Of a DNA stretch of 64,000 nucleotides, positions 26,531 through 35,000 are shown in pieces (within the stretch, counting starts at the first letter, position 1; each line of letters opens with the position of its first letter). The position numbers and the translations under genes were made by a program. The notes beneath the pieces were generated by a model. That model saw only the letters and a program-made list of their open reading frames with translations. It ran no database searches and was not told the DNA's origin. The stretch comes from Pyrinomonadaceae bacterium (GTDB lineage: Bacteria > Acidobacteriota > Blastocatellia > Pyrinomonadales > Pyrinomonadaceae), in the NCBI GenBank assembly GCA_019186825.1, contig JABARP010000005.1, forward strand, positions 1-64,000, read 5' to 3'.

Positions 26531-27412
26531 ATGCAATACGATCCTGATCAAGCCGAAGATGAGGTCTTTGACGAATACCGCTGGAGCACGATATACCGCG
26601 CAACTCAGCAGAAAAAGATCGTCGAGGCTTTTCGGCTTTTTCGGTCGGAAGGCATCGAACCCGTACTATTCAAAGGTTGGGCCATCGCTCGGGCGTTTCC
26701 CGAAAGCGTGAGCCGGATTTCGTCTGATACTGACCTCGCAGTTTCTTCCGCGGACTTTCCGCGTGCCGAGGCGATCCGAACATCTCCTGCAGGCCGCAAG
26801 CTTGTCATCGATCTTCACAACGAATTCTCCCGGCACGATTCGCTCGACTGGGACACTCTGTTCGCAAGATGTGAAACTGCCGAGATCGACGACGAAGTGA
26901 TACGCATTCTCCGGCCCGAAGACCACTTGCGTGTCGTCTGCGTGCACTGGCTGATCGACGGTGCTCAGTATCGCGAAAAGCTCTGGGACATCTATTACCT
27001 CGTCGCGAACCGCCCGAAAGAGTTCGATTGGCAAATGTGCCTCGACGAGGTCGAACCCAAAAGGCGCCGTTGGATCATTTGCGCGATCGGCCTTGCGGCA
27101 AAGCATTTCGGACTCGACCTGAGCGGCACGCCTATCTCAAATGCGGCAGATACTCTGCCGGGATGGTTGAATGCTCGCGTCGAGAAAGAATGGGCATCGA
27201 CGACAAAACTCGAGCCGCTCGGTGGGCAAATTCGCAACCCTCGGAAGTTCCTGATACAGCTAAAGAAACGTACGCCGCCGAATCCCATCGCAGCGACCGT
27301 CGATGTTGGCGGAAGTTTTGATTCAAAGGTCAGGCTTCATTATCAACTCCACTCATTCGGCCGCCGAGGTCTCGCGTCCCTTCGCCGCTCTTTGTCGTAT
27401 AATAGGCCCTAA
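26531..27412 (+). CDS. Nucleotidyltransferase-fold family protein (NTP_transf_5-like)
   Basis: This 293-aa protein of the uncharacterised nucleotidyltransferase family has VLFKGWA (45-51) and the metal-binding SDTDLAV (65-71), matching the KG...D-x-D pattern. A conserved LDLHNEF-like strand (VIDLHNEFSRHD) and a helical C-terminal half follow. This family frequently accompanies HprK-like and PqqD-like genes in exopolysaccharide loci (family knowledge), so it likely belongs to the same cassette although a terminator separates them. ATG 26531 was chosen because the in-frame TTG 26492 lies inside the terminator tail. Substrate unknown. Confidence 0.75.
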   Translation: MQYDPDQAEDEVFDEYRWSTIYRATQQKKIVEAFRLFRSEGIEPVLFKGWAIARAFPESVSRISSDTDLAVSSADFPRAEAIRTSPAGRKLVIDLHNEFSRHDSLDWDTLFARCETAEIDDEVIRILRPEDHLRVVCVHWLIDGAQYREKLWDIYYLVANRPKEFDWQMCLDEVEPKRRRWIICAIGLAAKHFGLDLSGTPISNAADTLPGWLNARVEKEWASTTKLEPLGGQIRNPRKFLIQLKKRTPPNPIAATVDVGGSFDSKVRLHYQLHSFGRRGLASLRRSLSYNRP

Positions 27413-27415
27413 GAC

Positions 27416-28048
27416 GTGAGATCGGCATCCGAAGTCATAATATCGATCGAAGCAGGCATACTTGGCGGCAGCGTTTCAATCAGAACCGCCGGCCGCCTGT
27501 TCTCGTATTCCGGCGGTGCAGACTCAAGTCCGAAGGCCGAGCTGCTCCTGCCGAAGATCGACGATCTGATGCACAAGGCTGCAGCCTCTCCCAAAGACGT
27601 AACGCAAATAATTGTGTCCGCTGGCCCCGGGAGTTTTACCGGCATCCGCATCGGTATCGCAACGGCTCTCGGCTTTGCGAATGCGGTCGGGGCAACGTTG
27701 AGAAAGATCCCGCTTCTTCCCGCGATGGCATCTGCGGCTGACGGGGTCGTCTGCTCGTCGGTGCCGGTCGGACGAGGAATGTTCGCCTCTCAGATTTTTG
27801 ATGTTGCTGTCGATTCGATCGCACAGCTCAAACCGGCGTTTCTGCACTCATCTATTGACGAGCTTCAGCCGACCATCGACGACCTCAAAGTCGGGCATCT
27901 CGTCTCATTGAAAGGGGTTCACCAAGGGCCGGCCATGGCGGAGGTCGTCGAGATCGACAACCTTGCCGAACAGCTGATCCTGGCCGCGTCCGACCCGCGA
28001 ATCCTCGAATCTGAACCGATTTTTTTATCAAAACCCGGCAATGTCTAA
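27416..28048 (+). CDS. tsaB: tRNA threonylcarbamoyladenosine biosynthesis protein TsaB
   Basis: This 210-aa ASKHA-fold protein partners TsaD in forming the t6A base at position 37 of ANN-decoding tRNAs. The signature SAGPGSFTGIRIGIATALGFAN (residues ~62-83) is intact and the N terminus IISIEAGILGGSVSI matches the first strand pair. The C-terminal part is shorter and less conserved, as usual for TsaB. It starts at GTG 27416, three bases after the nucleotidyltransferase gene, and overlaps rimI by 8 bp. tsaD and tsaE are not in the window. Confidence 0.92.
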   Translation: MRSASEVIISIEAGILGGSVSIRTAGRLFSYSGGADSSPKAELLLPKIDDLMHKAAASPKDVTQIIVSAGPGSFTGIRIGIATALGFANAVGATLRKIPLLPAMASAADGVVCSSVPVGRGMFASQIFDVAVDSIAQLKPAFLHSSIDELQPTIDDLKVGHLVSLKGVHQGPAMAEVVEIDNLAEQLILAASDPRILESEPIFLSKPGNV

Positions 28049-28508
28049 ACCTCACAGAATTCGCCCCATCGAGCCCGCACACATTGCGGCATTGATAGAG
28101 CTTGGAAGGGAAACGAACCTGAGTCCCTGGGCGGCTCACGATTATCTCTCGGAGCTCAAGGACAAGAACTCAATAATGCTCCGCCTCGAAACAGACGAGA
28201 ACCGCACGATAGGGTTTATCGTGGGGCGCCTGATCACGTGTGCGGACGCCGTTGCGGTCGATGCCGAGATCTATAACATTGCGGTCTCGCCCGAGCACCA
28301 ACAGGAGGGAAACGGGCAGATGCTCTTTGACGAGTTCCTACGCCATTGCCGCGAACGAGACGTACGCCGGATCTGGCTCGAAGTGCGGGTCTCGAACGAG
28401 CAGGCTATCGCGTTCTACGTCCGTAACTCCTTTGCCGTCCAGCAATTACGGAAAGACCTTTACCGCGCACCCGCCGAAGACGGCTTTCTCATGAGCCGAA
28501 CGCTTTAG
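28041..28508 (+). CDS. rimI: Ribosomal-protein-alanine N-acetyltransferase RimI-like (GNAT)
   Basis: This 155-aa GNAT acetyltransferase acetylates a protein N terminus (RimI acts on ribosomal protein bS18). It has the acetyl-CoA loop VSPEHQQEGNGQML, where Q-x-x-G-N-G matches the Q/R-x-x-G-x-G/A motif, and the C-terminal LEVRVSNEQAIAFY typical of RimI. The 8-bp overlap with tsaB reproduces the widespread tsaB-rimI pairing. Confidence 0.92.
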   Translation: MSKPHRIRPIEPAHIAALIELGRETNLSPWAAHDYLSELKDKNSIMLRLETDENRTIGFIVGRLITCADAVAVDAEIYNIAVSPEHQQEGNGQMLFDEFLRHCRERDVRRIWLEVRVSNEQAIAFYVRNSFAVQQLRKDLYRAPAEDGFLMSRTL

Positions 28509-28641
28509 TCTGCCCTTGTCCGATACTTTTTACTTGCTTCGCGAAGCCTCTTGAGCTAACATCAGGGTAAGCCCGATGCCAGAAAGCGCTAATGGCCCGG
28601 ACTCGGGCTTTAGACCATTGAAAAGTGAGGACAAACACGCT

Positions 28642-28872
28642 ATGGATATGTCAACAGCGGACCCTGTCCGCGACGAATTGCTAAGGACCAGTCAGCAATT
28701 TCGCGACCTCGTCAATCAACACGCAGAACACGAGAAACGCCTCAGTGAACTCCAGCATCTCAGCTTTCCATCAGACGAAGAACAGAACGAAGAAACTGTC
28801 CTGAAGCGACAGAAACTAGCGATCAAAGACGAAATTTATGCAATGATGCATCACGCACAGGCAGGACATTAG
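28642..28872 (+). CDS. DUF465/YdcH-family small protein
   Basis: This 76-aa soluble, highly charged helical protein has FRDLVNQHAEHEKRLSELQ and VLKRQKLAIKDEIYAMM, the conserved LK-x-QKL-x-LKDEI pattern of the YdcH family, whose members form antiparallel coiled coils of unknown role. ATG 28642 with GAGG 12 bp upstream is preferred. An in-frame ATG at 28576 would add 22 residues with no family match. It stands alone between rimI and a bidirectional terminator. Confidence 0.8.
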   Translation: MDMSTADPVRDELLRTSQQFRDLVNQHAEHEKRLSELQHLSFPSDEEQNEETVLKRQKLAIKDEIYAMMHHAQAGH

Positions 28873-28904
28873 AGAGATGATTTCCGTGCCTCGTAAATAG
28901 GTTC

Positions 28905-28941
28905 AAAAAGGCATCCGGTGTTTCAGCCGCGATGCCTTTTT
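28905..28941. terminator. Bidirectional terminator between convergent genes
   Basis: Perfect inverted repeat AAAAAGGCATC (28905-28915) / GATGCCTTTTT (28931-28941) with a 15-nt loop. The A- and T-runs make it work on both strands, serving the DUF465 gene (+) and the beta-propeller gene (-), whose stop codon overlaps the T-run. Confidence 0.9.
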
Positions 28942-30040
28942 ACTTTCCGCAGGCTCCGGTGCTGTAGGCCGAAACGCTGGCGGGTGAGAGTATGTAAACT
29001 CTTCCGCCGCCACTCCCGGCCGCGATCGCCGCGTCATCAAGCTGGAGTTGCGAATCGATCCTGCCGCTCTCGGTCATAACGGCCGTTGCGGTCTTGGTGT
29101 TCTCGACGAAGACCAGCAGCCGCTTTTCATCCAGGACGGCGATACCGCGGACTCTGTCCTGCAGCCGAACCTTCCAGTTAACGTGGCCCGAGCCTTTGCC
29201 GATCGAGTAAAGAAAGTTGTCATAAGATGACGCGATCAGCTGGCCGTCAACTTCGTTGATCCCGCGGATCCGAGCACCTGCACGATATTTCCATTTAGGC
29301 TTCGGATCTCCATCTGTGTCCAGCCGCAATATCTCTCCCCGGTCATCCGCCATAAAGACACTATTGCCTTCAAAGAGGACCACATTAGCCGGGTGCTTCA
29401 CCTCGACCGAGAACAGTGATTCGCCACCCGAGAGCGTTATCCCCGTGACTCTCTTCTCGCCCGTCGCGACGATCAGGAGCGAGCCGTTGACGGTCGGGAC
29501 CGCCGTGAGTCCACCCGCAAACTTTAGCTTCCACTTCAGCTCGCCCGAGCCAAAATCGAACGCCGCAATTTCTCCTGTACTCGATGCTGCCGTTATAATT
29601 CCAGCTGCTCCGTCAAGATAGATCGGTCCGGAGCCGGCAAGTTCAGCCTTCCATGCGAGAATGCCCGTCTCTTTACTCAGAACACGCAAGGTAGTGGTAG
29701 TGTCCTTCGCACCCGTAGACGGGGAAGGGCGCGTCGCGATCGCCACGTGGGAATCGACCACGACGATGTTCGAAACGACCTCGCCGCCAAATTCCGCACT
29801 CCAGAGCTTCGCCCCCGAAACCACATCGACCGCGATCAGGCTGCCCTTATCCGTCGTTACATATATCGCCTTCGCGTCGGCTGCCGCGAACCGGAAATAG
29901 ACATCATTATCGGAATAGCTCCAGCACTTGACAGGATCCGAACCAGGCTTTTTTTTGGTCGTTTCGAGAGTTTGCGGACGCACGATCCCGGCCGCAAAAA
30001 GTGCGAGAATGCATCCGAAAATAGCGATGAAGAATTTCAT
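28940..30040 (-). CDS. Secreted PQQ-type beta-propeller protein (BamB-like)
   Basis: This 366-aa exported protein has a signal peptide at residues 1-~22, followed by repeated blades with the pattern I-x-A-x-D-x-x-x-G-x-x-x-W (LIAVDVVSGAKLWSAEF, IAAFDFGSGELKWKLKF, LYSIGKGSGHVNWKVRL). This is the Gln/Trp-docking repeat of PQQ/BamB propellers. It could be a scaffold for outer-membrane assembly or an uncharacterised periplasmic propeller. BamB proper is usually near der/hisS, which are absent. The frame is open much further upstream, but that segment is antisense to ssb, so ATG 30040 is the start. Confidence 0.85.
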   Translation of the reverse strand: MKFFIAIFGCILALFAAGIVRPQTLETTKKKPGSDPVKCWSYSDNDVYFRFAAADAKAIYVTTDKGSLIAVDVVSGAKLWSAEFGGEVVSNIVVVDSHVAIATRPSPSTGAKDTTTTLRVLSKETGILAWKAELAGSGPIYLDGAAGIITAASSTGEIAAFDFGSGELKWKLKFAGGLTAVPTVNGSLLIVATGEKRVTGITLSGGESLFSVEVKHPANVVLFEGNSVFMADDRGEILRLDTDGDPKPKWKYRAGARIRGINEVDGQLIASSYDNFLYSIGKGSGHVNWKVRLQDRVRGIAVLDEKRLLVFVENTKTATAVMTESGRIDSQLQLDDAAIAAGSGGGRVYILSPASVSAYSTGACGK

Positions 30041-30098
30041 TTGCCAGCGAAATGGACAGGCCCTTGCGGGCAAAAGGTCAATTCTAGCACGAGGCTCT

Positions 30099-30126
30099 TT
30101 GACCGTGATATATTTGAAGCTATACT
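30099..30126 (+). promoter_or_regulatory. Promoter of ssb
   Basis: TTGACC (30099-30104), 16-bp spacer, TATACT (30121-30126), each five of six to consensus. Transcription would start near 30133, giving a leader of about 37 nt with AGAGG before the ssb ATG. Confidence 0.7.
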
Positions 30127-30169
30127 TGTCCGAATAGTTCGAAAAAATATCACCACCAGAGGATTCTGA

Positions 30170-30637
30170 ATGTCGTTCAATAAGATCACCATCGTTGGCA
30201 ACCTGGGCAAAGACCCCGATCTCCGTTACACCCCGCAAGGCGTCGCCGTATGCAGCTTCACGATGGCGACCAACGAAAAGAGACGAGATAAATCCGGCGA
30301 ATTGCAGGACGTTACCACCTGGTTCAAGATCACTCTCTGGCGACAGCAGGCCGAGAACGCGGCAAAATACTTGACCAAAGGCTCCGTCGTTTACATCGAG
30401 GGACGTCTGCGGATCGAGGAGTGGACCGACCGCGACAACAATAACCGATACACGCTCGACGTTCAGGCAACCGATATGCAATTCATCGGCTCGCGAAGCG
30501 GCGGCGAATACTCCGGCGGTGGTGCCGAAGAGGATCATCAGCCTCAGTACACCGGCGGCGGCCAGTCAGCGTCATCAAGTGCGGGAGCCGCACCGGCCTC
30601 ATCTACAACACCGGTCGACGACGACATCCCGTTCTAA
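30170..30637 (+). CDS. ssb: Single-stranded DNA-binding protein
   Basis: This 155-aa OB-fold protein coats single-stranded DNA during replication and repair. The N-terminal OB domain (1-~108) begins NKITIVGNLGKDPDLRYTPQG and includes WFKITLW and VYIEGRLRIEEW. A Gly/Ser/Ala-rich disordered linker leads to the acidic tip DDDIPF, which binds partner proteins. Its own promoter is visible at 30099-30126. Confidence 0.97.
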   Translation: MSFNKITIVGNLGKDPDLRYTPQGVAVCSFTMATNEKRRDKSGELQDVTTWFKITLWRQQAENAAKYLTKGSVVYIEGRLRIEEWTDRDNNNRYTLDVQATDMQFIGSRSGGEYSGGGAEEDHQPQYTGGGQSASSSAGAAPASSTTPVDDDIPF

Positions 30638-30680
30638 CACTCCCGGCAGCGTAGCCGCCAACTGCATTTCAGCCTAACGA

Positions 30681-30701
30681 CGGCGAAGCTAATCTTCGCC
30701 G
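30681..30701 (+). terminator. Hairpin after ssb (weak terminator candidate)
   Basis: CGGCGAAG (30681-30688) / CTTCGCCG (30694-30701) perfect 8-bp stem with a 5-nt loop, 44 bp after the ssb stop. There is no T-run afterwards, so intrinsic termination is uncertain. It could also be the edge of the repeat region that follows. Confidence 0.4.
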
Positions 30702-31035
30702 CCCGCTGCCGCGAGATTCGACCCTTCGCGTCCTTCGCGGGCTTTGCTTCGCGGCCTTTGCGTTTTTCTGCCGATCGAAGACGCATTGCGTTCTCTTTTC
30801 ACTTTCCGCAATTGCTTTAACGCAAAGGACGCAAAGATATTCGCAAAGTTCGCAAAAGCCGCTGCCGCGAGATTCTTTCCCTTTGCGTCCCCTACGGCCT
30901 CTCCTTCGCGTCCTTCGCGGGCTTCACTTCGCGAACTTTGCGTTTCCTGCCGATCCAAAACGCAATGTCTTGCCTTTTCACTTTCCGCATTGGCTTTAAC
31001 GCAAAGAACGCGAAGATATTCACAACGACGCTGCG
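30702..31035. repeat. Two tandem ~157-bp diverged intergenic repeats rich in CTTTGCG/CGCAAAG
   Basis: Two copies start at 30702 and 30859 with CCGCTGCCGCGAGATTC. They share TTCGCGTCCTTCGCGGGCTT, TTTTCACTTTCCGCA, and TTTAACGCAAAGRACGC followed by AAGATATTC. Within each unit, left-side CTTTGCG words are the reverse complement of right-side CGCAAAG words, so each copy could fold into a long imperfect hairpin. Frames are open across it, but the translation is repetitive and unlike neighbouring genes, so I read it as non-coding. Confidence 0.75.
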
Positions 31036-31117
31036 GTGAAAAACTACCTAACCAAATTGTCAAACATCAACCAGCCACAGAAAGAATATCCGACAACCGC
31101 GCTCGTTTGAACCCCAA

Positions 31118-31179
31118 AATGCACGAATTGTATGAAAATGCACGGAATGCACGAATTGATACAGAATGCACAGAATGCA
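31118..31179. repeat. Short repeat cluster of ATGCAC words
   Basis: AATGCACGAATTG occurs at 31118 and again at 31146. Further ATGCAC or ATGCAG words lie between and after them, spaced about 9 or 18-19 bp. Together with the 157-bp repeats it fills the ssb-accA gap (30638-31235), in which I see no gene. Confidence 0.6.
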
Positions 31180-31235
31180 GGTATTCAACAGGCCTTTGCC
31201 TGAATGCAGTGCGGTCGGGGAACTTTATTCGAGGC

Positions 31236-32057
31236 CTAGATCCATTCGCCCATTTTTCGGAACTTCTTGTAGCGGTCGGTGACGAGTGTTTTTGGGTCTT
31301 TTGCGGAGAGCTCGTCAAGCGTCGCGATCAGCCTTCTCTTTAGCGTGTCGGCAACCTTCTCAAAAGCAGCTTGAGAAGCTTTATCATCTTCGACCGGCAT
31401 CTTCCACGGCTCAGGTTCGGGTACGATCTCGTCGATGATATCGAACTCCTTGAGGCTGCTGGCGGTGAGCTTTAGGCCCTCGGCGGCATCCGGAGCCCGG
31501 CCTGCATCCTTCCAAAGGATAGCGGCACACCCCTCCGGCGTGATAACGGAATAAACTGCATTCTCCATCATCAGAACGCGATCGCCGATACCAATGGCAA
31601 GAGCACCGCCGGAACCGCCTTCGCCAAGCACGACGACGATGACCGGAACTTTCAGCGAAGCCATCTCACGCAGGTTGAACGCGATCGCTTCGGCCTGTCC
31701 GCGCTCTTCTGCGTCGATGCCGGGATAAGCCCCGGGCGTGTCGATTATCGTGATGATCGGCCGGCCGAATTTCTCCGCCATCCGCATCACGCGCAAAGCC
31801 TTTCGATAGCCTTCGGGTTTTGACATCGCGAAATTCCGATGTCGGCGCTCGTTGATGTCGCGGCCTTTCTGCTGACCGATCACGCAAACTTCGCGGCCAT
31901 CGAGCCGCGCAAAACCGACGACCATTGCAGGATCGTCCGCATATCGCCGGTCGCCATGGACCTCGATAAAGTCGGTAAAGACCGAACTGAACAGATCCAT
32001 CGCATAAGGACGCTCGGGATGACGCGCCGTTTGGACACGCTCAAAAGCTGTTGTCAT
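31236..32057 (-). CDS. accA: Acetyl-CoA carboxylase carboxyltransferase subunit alpha
   Basis: This 273-aa alpha subunit of the carboxyltransferase transfers CO2 from carboxybiotin to acetyl-CoA, the first step of fatty-acid synthesis. It has [54 protein letters not shown] and [15 protein letters not shown]. The usual N-terminal ~45-50 residue helical extension is absent, and an in-frame TAA just upstream of the ATG confirms the short form. It lies 20 bp downstream of dnaE on the same strand. The partner accD is not in the window. Confidence 0.96.
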   Translation of the reverse strand: MTTAFERVQTARHPERPYAMDLFSSVFTDFIEVHGDRRYADDPAMVVGFARLDGREVCVIGQQKGRDINERRHRNFAMSKPEGYRKALRVMRMAEKFGRPIITIIDTPGAYPGIDAEERGQAEAIAFNLREMASLKVPVIVVVLGEGGSGGALAIGIGDRVLMMENAVYSVITPEGCAAILWKDAGRAPDAAEGLKLTASSLKEFDIIDEIVPEPEPWKMPVEDDKASQAAFEKVADTLKRRLIATLDELSAKDPKTLVTDRYKKFRKMGEWI

Positions 32058-32077
32058 AAGCTGTTATCTTAGCATTT

Positions 32078-35000
32078 TCAGTGCCATTCTACGCGGTAGC
32101 CCAACGATTCGATCTCGCTGAGAACGCTCGGCGAGAGCTGAACCTTAGTGGCCGGCGAATGCAATCTTACGTCGACGCCGTGATCGACGAGATCGAGATA
32201 GACGCCGCACCGACCCGGACTGTTAGTCAGTAGCACGAAGAGCCCTTCCAGCTTATCGCGGCGGGCAAGGCTTTCCGGCACCGCGATCGAGATCGAACTT
32301 GCGTTCGCCATCGCGGCTTCAGCGAGGGAAGTAACCTCCGAGATGATGATGCTTACTTCCTGGTTCTCGGTCGATTCGAGCTTGCCGGTGATGACCACAA
32401 CTTGATCGTCTTGAAGAAGGGAACTGAATTTTGTCTGAGCCTCGGACCATGCAACGCATTTCGCGTTCCCCGAACGATCTTCAAGCCGCAACGTGCAGAA
32501 CCGTTTGCCGGTCTTGCTGTAACGAATTGAAGATGCCGTTACTACGCCGGCAACACGCACAAGATCGCGCGAATTCGCTTCTGCAACTACTGAGATCGGC
32601 GGTACGCCCGAAGCCTCCAATTCCGCAGCGAACGCGTCGATCGGGTGAGCGTAGAGATAGAACCCGATCGCCGCCTTTTCATTCTTCGCGATCTCTTCGA
32701 GCGTCCAGGCCGGTACGTCCGGCAATGGCGCTTCCACGGCATCCGTCTCGTTTGCCGCCGCCGCAAAAAGGCCGCTTTGACCACGTTCACGATCCTCGGC
32801 TGCGCGTGCACCCGCTTGCATCGCCGGACCGATGTGGGCGTGGAGCTTCGCGCGCCACTTTGCCGGAGCTTCACCATCAGGACGCAAGGTATCGAATGCA
32901 CCCGCCGCAATGAGGCTCTCAATGCCGCGGCGGTTCACAACCCCCGGAGCAAGGCGGGAGACGAGGTCAGATAGCGAGGTAAACTTTCCGCCGGCTTCCC
33001 GTGCAGCAATGATCGCCGAAATGCTGTTCGCCCCGAGTCCCTTGATCGCACTTAAGCCAAACCTTACCGCCGAGTCAGACGGCGTGAATCCCAATCCACT
33101 CTCGTTGATGTCAGGCGGCAGGAGCTCGAGGCCCATCTGCTTCAACTCGTTCGAATACTTGAAAACCTTTGCCGCGTCATTAGCTTCGTGCGAAAGTACG
33201 GCCGCGTAAAAATACGCAGGATGATGAGCCTTCAAATATGCGGTTCGAAACGCGACAAGCGCATACGCGATACTGTGGCTGCGGTTGAAACCATAGTCCG
33301 CAAACTTCGCCATCAGCTCGAAGATATCTGTCGCAAGCTTCTTATCGATCTTCCGCTCGACCGCGCCTGCAACGAACTTATCGCGGTGCTTCGCCATCTC
33401 CTCGATCTTCTTCTTGCCCATCGCACGGCGCATCAGGTCTGCGTCGCCGAGGCTGTATCCGCCGAGCTTTTGAGCGATCTGCATGATCTGTTCCTGATAG
33501 ACGAAAACGCCGAATGTCGGCTTTAAGAATTCCTCCATCTCGGGAACCATGTACTCGACCTCTTTGACGCCGCGGCGACGGTCAACGAAATCGTCGATCA
33601 TGCCGCCGTCGAGCGGGCCGGGACGATAAAGGGCATTGAGAGCGGAGAGATCCTCGAGGTTCTCCGGCCGCATACGGCGGCAAATGTCCTGCATCCCCGA
33701 AGATTCGAACTGGAAAACGGCGTCCGTTCTGCCCTCGGCAAAGAGCCGCATTGTCTCAGCGTCGTTCGTCGGGATGGACTTCCAGTCGATCGTCGCGCCG
33801 GTTCGCTCCTTTAGATTCCGAAGACAATCCTCGATGATCGTGAGGGTTGTGAGACCGAGAAAATCCATCTTGAGCATCCCGACCTTCTCGAGGTCGCCCA
33901 TCGGATACTGGCTAGTCAATTCTTCCTTTGGAGAGATCGCGACCGGAATGAGTTCGTGGAGCGGTTTCGGGCTGATCACAACGCCTGCGGCGTGGACCGA
34001 CGTGTGCCGCGAACAACCCTCGACCCGTTTGGCAAGATCGAACAAGCCTCGCACCCTCGCGTCCGAGTCGATCATCTGCTTTAGTTCCGGGACTTCCTTG
34101 ACTGCCTGATCGAGACTGATGTTTCGGCCCCGACGCGGCGGCGGTAAGAGTTTTGCGACCCGTTCGACCTCACCGACTGACATCCCAAGCACACGCCCAA
34201 TATCCTTAACAGCGGCGCGGGATGCCATTGTGCCGAATGTGACGATCTGACAAACAGAATCGCGTCCGTAAAGGCGCGTTACGTGGTCGATGACGTCCGA
34301 CCGACCGCGTATGCAAAAATCGATGTCGATGTCGGGCATCGAGATTCGCTCCGGATTGAGGAAGCGTTCAAAGAGAAGCTCGTGTTCGATCGGATCGACG
34401 TCCGTGATGCGCAGACAGTATGCAACGAGAGAACCCGCCGCCGAACCGCGTCCCGGGCCTACCGGAATACTCTGCTCACGTGCATAACGGATAAAATCCC
34501 AAACGATCAAAAAGTATCCCGGGAAGCCCATTCCCTTGATCGTGTCGATCTCGCGCCTAAGCCGTTCTTCGTAAACGCCGAGGTCGTATTTAAGGGCGTT
34601 CGCCTCGATCAGCGGCAGCCAGTCGCTTGCCTTGCGGTCCTCAAAGCCTTCCCACGCTATCGCTTCGAAATATGCGTATTCATCCGTCGAGCCGAATTCT
34701 GCAGGAATTGGAAAGGACGGGAGTTGTCGTGCATCGTCACCTTGCGGAATGACGAGCGTACACATCTCGGCGATCTTTACGGTGTTCTCGAGTGCTTCAG
34801 GGAACTCATCGCCAAATAGCTCCCACATCTCGCCTTTCGAGCGCAAATACCTAATCGGCTCTTCCGCAAGGTCATTCGATAGGATACGGCCGTCCTCGAG
34901 TGCAAGAACCGCTTCACGCGCCCTGGCGTCTTCCCGATCGAGATAAAAGACGCTATTCGTCGCAACGAGAGGCAGCGAGAGCTGTTTTGCAAGATCGGCG

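Noticed and set aside
25072-27412. Lasso-peptide biosynthetic cluster (PqqD plus HprK-like kinase)
   Set aside because: No asparagine-synthetase-like cyclase, no B2-type transglutaminase protease and no typical short precursor; the PqqD protein carries its own Tat signal and Cys tail.
30041-30538. N-terminal extension of the beta-propeller protein
   Set aside because: This part is antisense to ssb and its promoter; a good signal peptide starts at ATG 30040.
30744-31343. A 199-codon open frame on the plus strand across the repeat region
   Set aside because: It covers both 157-bp repeats and runs antisense into accA; translation is repetitive, with no ribosome-binding site or family similarity.
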